A DNA stretch of 5,662 nucleotides from the NCBI GenBank assembly GCA_947651335.1, contig CANSYV010000117.1, positions 1-5,662 of the forward strand, given 5' to 3'. The position numbers were made by a program, and so were the translations under genes. This document shows positions 4,869 to 5,662 of this stretch, piece by piece. The first letter of the stretch is position 1. Every line of letters starts with the position of its first letter. The DNA is from an uncultured Lachnospiraceae bacterium (lineage in GTDB: Bacteria; Bacillota; Clostridia; Lachnospirales; Lachnospiraceae). Below the pieces are notes generated by a model. It saw only the letters and a program-made list of their open reading frames with translations. It had not been told where the DNA came from and did no database searches.

Positions 4869-5662
4869 ATGCAGAAAAGGACACCAGATTACGATAATGT
4901 ATTTAAGACAATGAAAATGAAACACAAAAGGTTATTCATTGCCGTAATCAATGACACATTCGGAAAGCAGTATTCCATGGATGTGGAGGTAGAGACATTA
5001 CCGTCAGAAGGGTATTTGACAGAAAAGGAGACAGCAGACGGGAGCAAAGATATAGAGGAACAGATTTCAGATTTTGTACTGAAAATAGGAAACGAGATTT
5101 ATGTTTTGGAGTGTCAGAGCTATGATGACGGATCAATGGCAATCCGAATGGCAGAGTACACGTTTATTGTGGGGAGGCAGAGAGCCAAATGGGATATAGG
5201 CTATGCGGTCATCCCCATGCCAAGATTTTCTGTGATATACATCAAAAGGACGGAAAAGACACCAAAAATAACCAGGATAGCATTTACATTTCCAGATGGG
5301 CAGGAGGTAAACTATGAGTCGGCCAATGTAATTCTGGAGGAGTTTACAAAAGAAGAGATTATGGAAAAGAAGCTGTTTCCGTATATACCATTTTATGCGG
5401 CAAGATATGAAAAAGAGATTGCATCAGGAGATAGTATAGAAGGTGCGGAGGAAGATTTGAAGTATCTTAGAGATGAGATGATACGGATGCATAAAAAGGG
5501 CGAATTATCCGATATAGAGCTGGTAGATCTCATGGGATTTGTAAATACGATCATCACCCACATAACCAATGGAAATAAAAATGAGGAAAGGCTGGTGAAT
5601 ATAATGGGAGGAACGGTAATTGAGACAGAATCTGAAAAGTTGATCCGCAAAGGAAGAGAGGC
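4869..5662 (+). CDS. Rpn-family PD-(D/E)XK nuclease/putative transposase, C-terminus cut by the window edge
   Basis: A recombination-promoting nuclease (Rpn/PDDEXK_2-type) protein; 264 full residues are visible. It opens MQKRTPDYDNVFKTMKMKHK, the usual family start (D-x-x-F-K). The nuclease core follows: an acidic region with D61 and D68 (KDIEEQISDFVLKIG), then YVLECQSYDD, where E81 and Q83 form the E-x-Q variant of the PD-(D/E)XK motif typical of this family. Then come MAIRMAEYTFIVGRQ and a YAVIPMPRFSVIYIKR strand-rich segment. A helical middle (about 155-235) leads to the tail, RLVNIMGGTVIETESEKLIRKGRE, shared with the upstream 84-aa ORF. Family members cut DNA and have been linked to recombination and anti-phage toxicity. 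The ATG at 4869 has AGGAG only three bases upstream, rather close. An in-frame GTG (5595) and ATG (5604) preceded by GAGG (5583-5586) could start a short internal product. No terminal inverted repeats are visible, so this is not shown to be a mobile element. Confidence 0.9.
   Translation, partial: MQKRTPDYDNVFKTMKMKHKRLFIAVINDTFGKQYSMDVEVETLPSEGYLTEKETADGSKDIEEQISDFVLKIGNEIYVLECQSYDDGSMAIRMAEYTFIVGRQRAKWDIGYAVIPMPRFSVIYIKRTEKTPKITRIAFTFPDGQEVNYESANVILEEFTKEEIMEKKLFPYIPFYAARYEKEIASGDSIEGAEEDLKYLRDEMIRMHKKGELSDIELVDLMGFVNTIITHITNGNKNEERLVNIMGGTVIETESEKLIRKGRE
5583..5606 (+). promoter_or_regulatory. Candidate internal translation start inside the rpn gene
   Basis: GAGG (5583-5586), continuing into AAAGG (5587-5591 region), lies eight bases before an in-frame GTG at 5595 and 17 before an in-frame ATG at 5604. 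These codons correspond exactly to the possible starts (4510, 4519) of the free-standing tail ORF. Internal starts making a short C-terminal antitoxin are established for some enterobacterial Rpn genes. Here it is inference from position and spacing. Confidence 0.35.
5586..5662 (+). repeat. Direct repeat copy 2 (within the rpn gene, truncated by the window)
   Basis: This is the 77-base counterpart of 4501-4577 at an offset of 1085 bases, with one mismatch (G5607 against A4522), which changes Gly to Arg in the shared frame. The match continues right up to the last base of the window, so its end is not observed. Confidence 0.95.

Noticed and set aside
4501..5662. Insertion sequence bounded by the direct repeat
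   Set aside because: The 77-base repeat is coding Rpn tail sequence in frame in both places, not terminal inverted repeats or a short target duplication. Partial gene duplication or tandem-copy deletion explains it better.

Overview
The window looks like chromosomal DNA from a gut-type clostridium, most likely Lachnospiraceae-like. That is inferred from moderate GC, strong AGGAG-type ribosome binding sites, and the gene families present: an OmpR-type regulator, a secreted SH3-like protein, TfoX_N and GyrI-like domains, a MATE transporter, and an Rpn/PD-(D/E)XK family protein with a Gly/Glu/Lys-rich tail. No rRNA, tRNA, CRISPR array or classical insertion sequence was seen.

Left part (1-1470, minus strand): a probable two-gene transcription unit. 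It runs from an extended -10 promoter near 1461-1469 through a secreted SH3-like protein (1372 to 524) into an OmpR/PhoB-type response regulator (499 to beyond the left edge). A sensor kinase may follow outside the window. A divergent intergenic region (1373-1594) carries this promoter and, facing right, a promoter overlapped by a perfect 7-bp inverted repeat.

Middle part (1595-4513, plus strand): a TfoX_N/GyrI-like fusion protein and a small P-loop nucleotide-binding protein separated by only 3 bases, then a hairpin. A well-formed promoter (TTGACG-17-TACAAT) starts at the foot of that hairpin and drives a MATE-family exporter. A small-molecule-binding (possibly drug-sequestering or drug-hydrolysing) protein next to a multidrug exporter suggests a xenobiotic-tolerance neighbourhood, but this is inference from context.

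Right part (4501-5662, plus strand): the most unusual segment. The MATE stop codon overlaps a GTG start of an 84-aa ORF that is the detached C-terminal tail of an Rpn-family protein. About 100 bases downstream begins a full Rpn-family nuclease gene, cut by the right edge. The final 77 bases of the window repeat 4501-4577 with one mismatch and in the same reading frame, so the small ORF is a copy of the tail of the downstream gene or of a close paralogue. In enterobacterial Rpn systems a short C-terminal product made from an internal start (RpnS) restrains the full-length toxic nuclease (RpnL). The layout here, a free-standing tail upstream of the full nuclease plus a plausible internal start in the nuclease gene at the same position, could be a split version of that arrangement. 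It could equally be the scar of a deletion in a tandem rpn pair.
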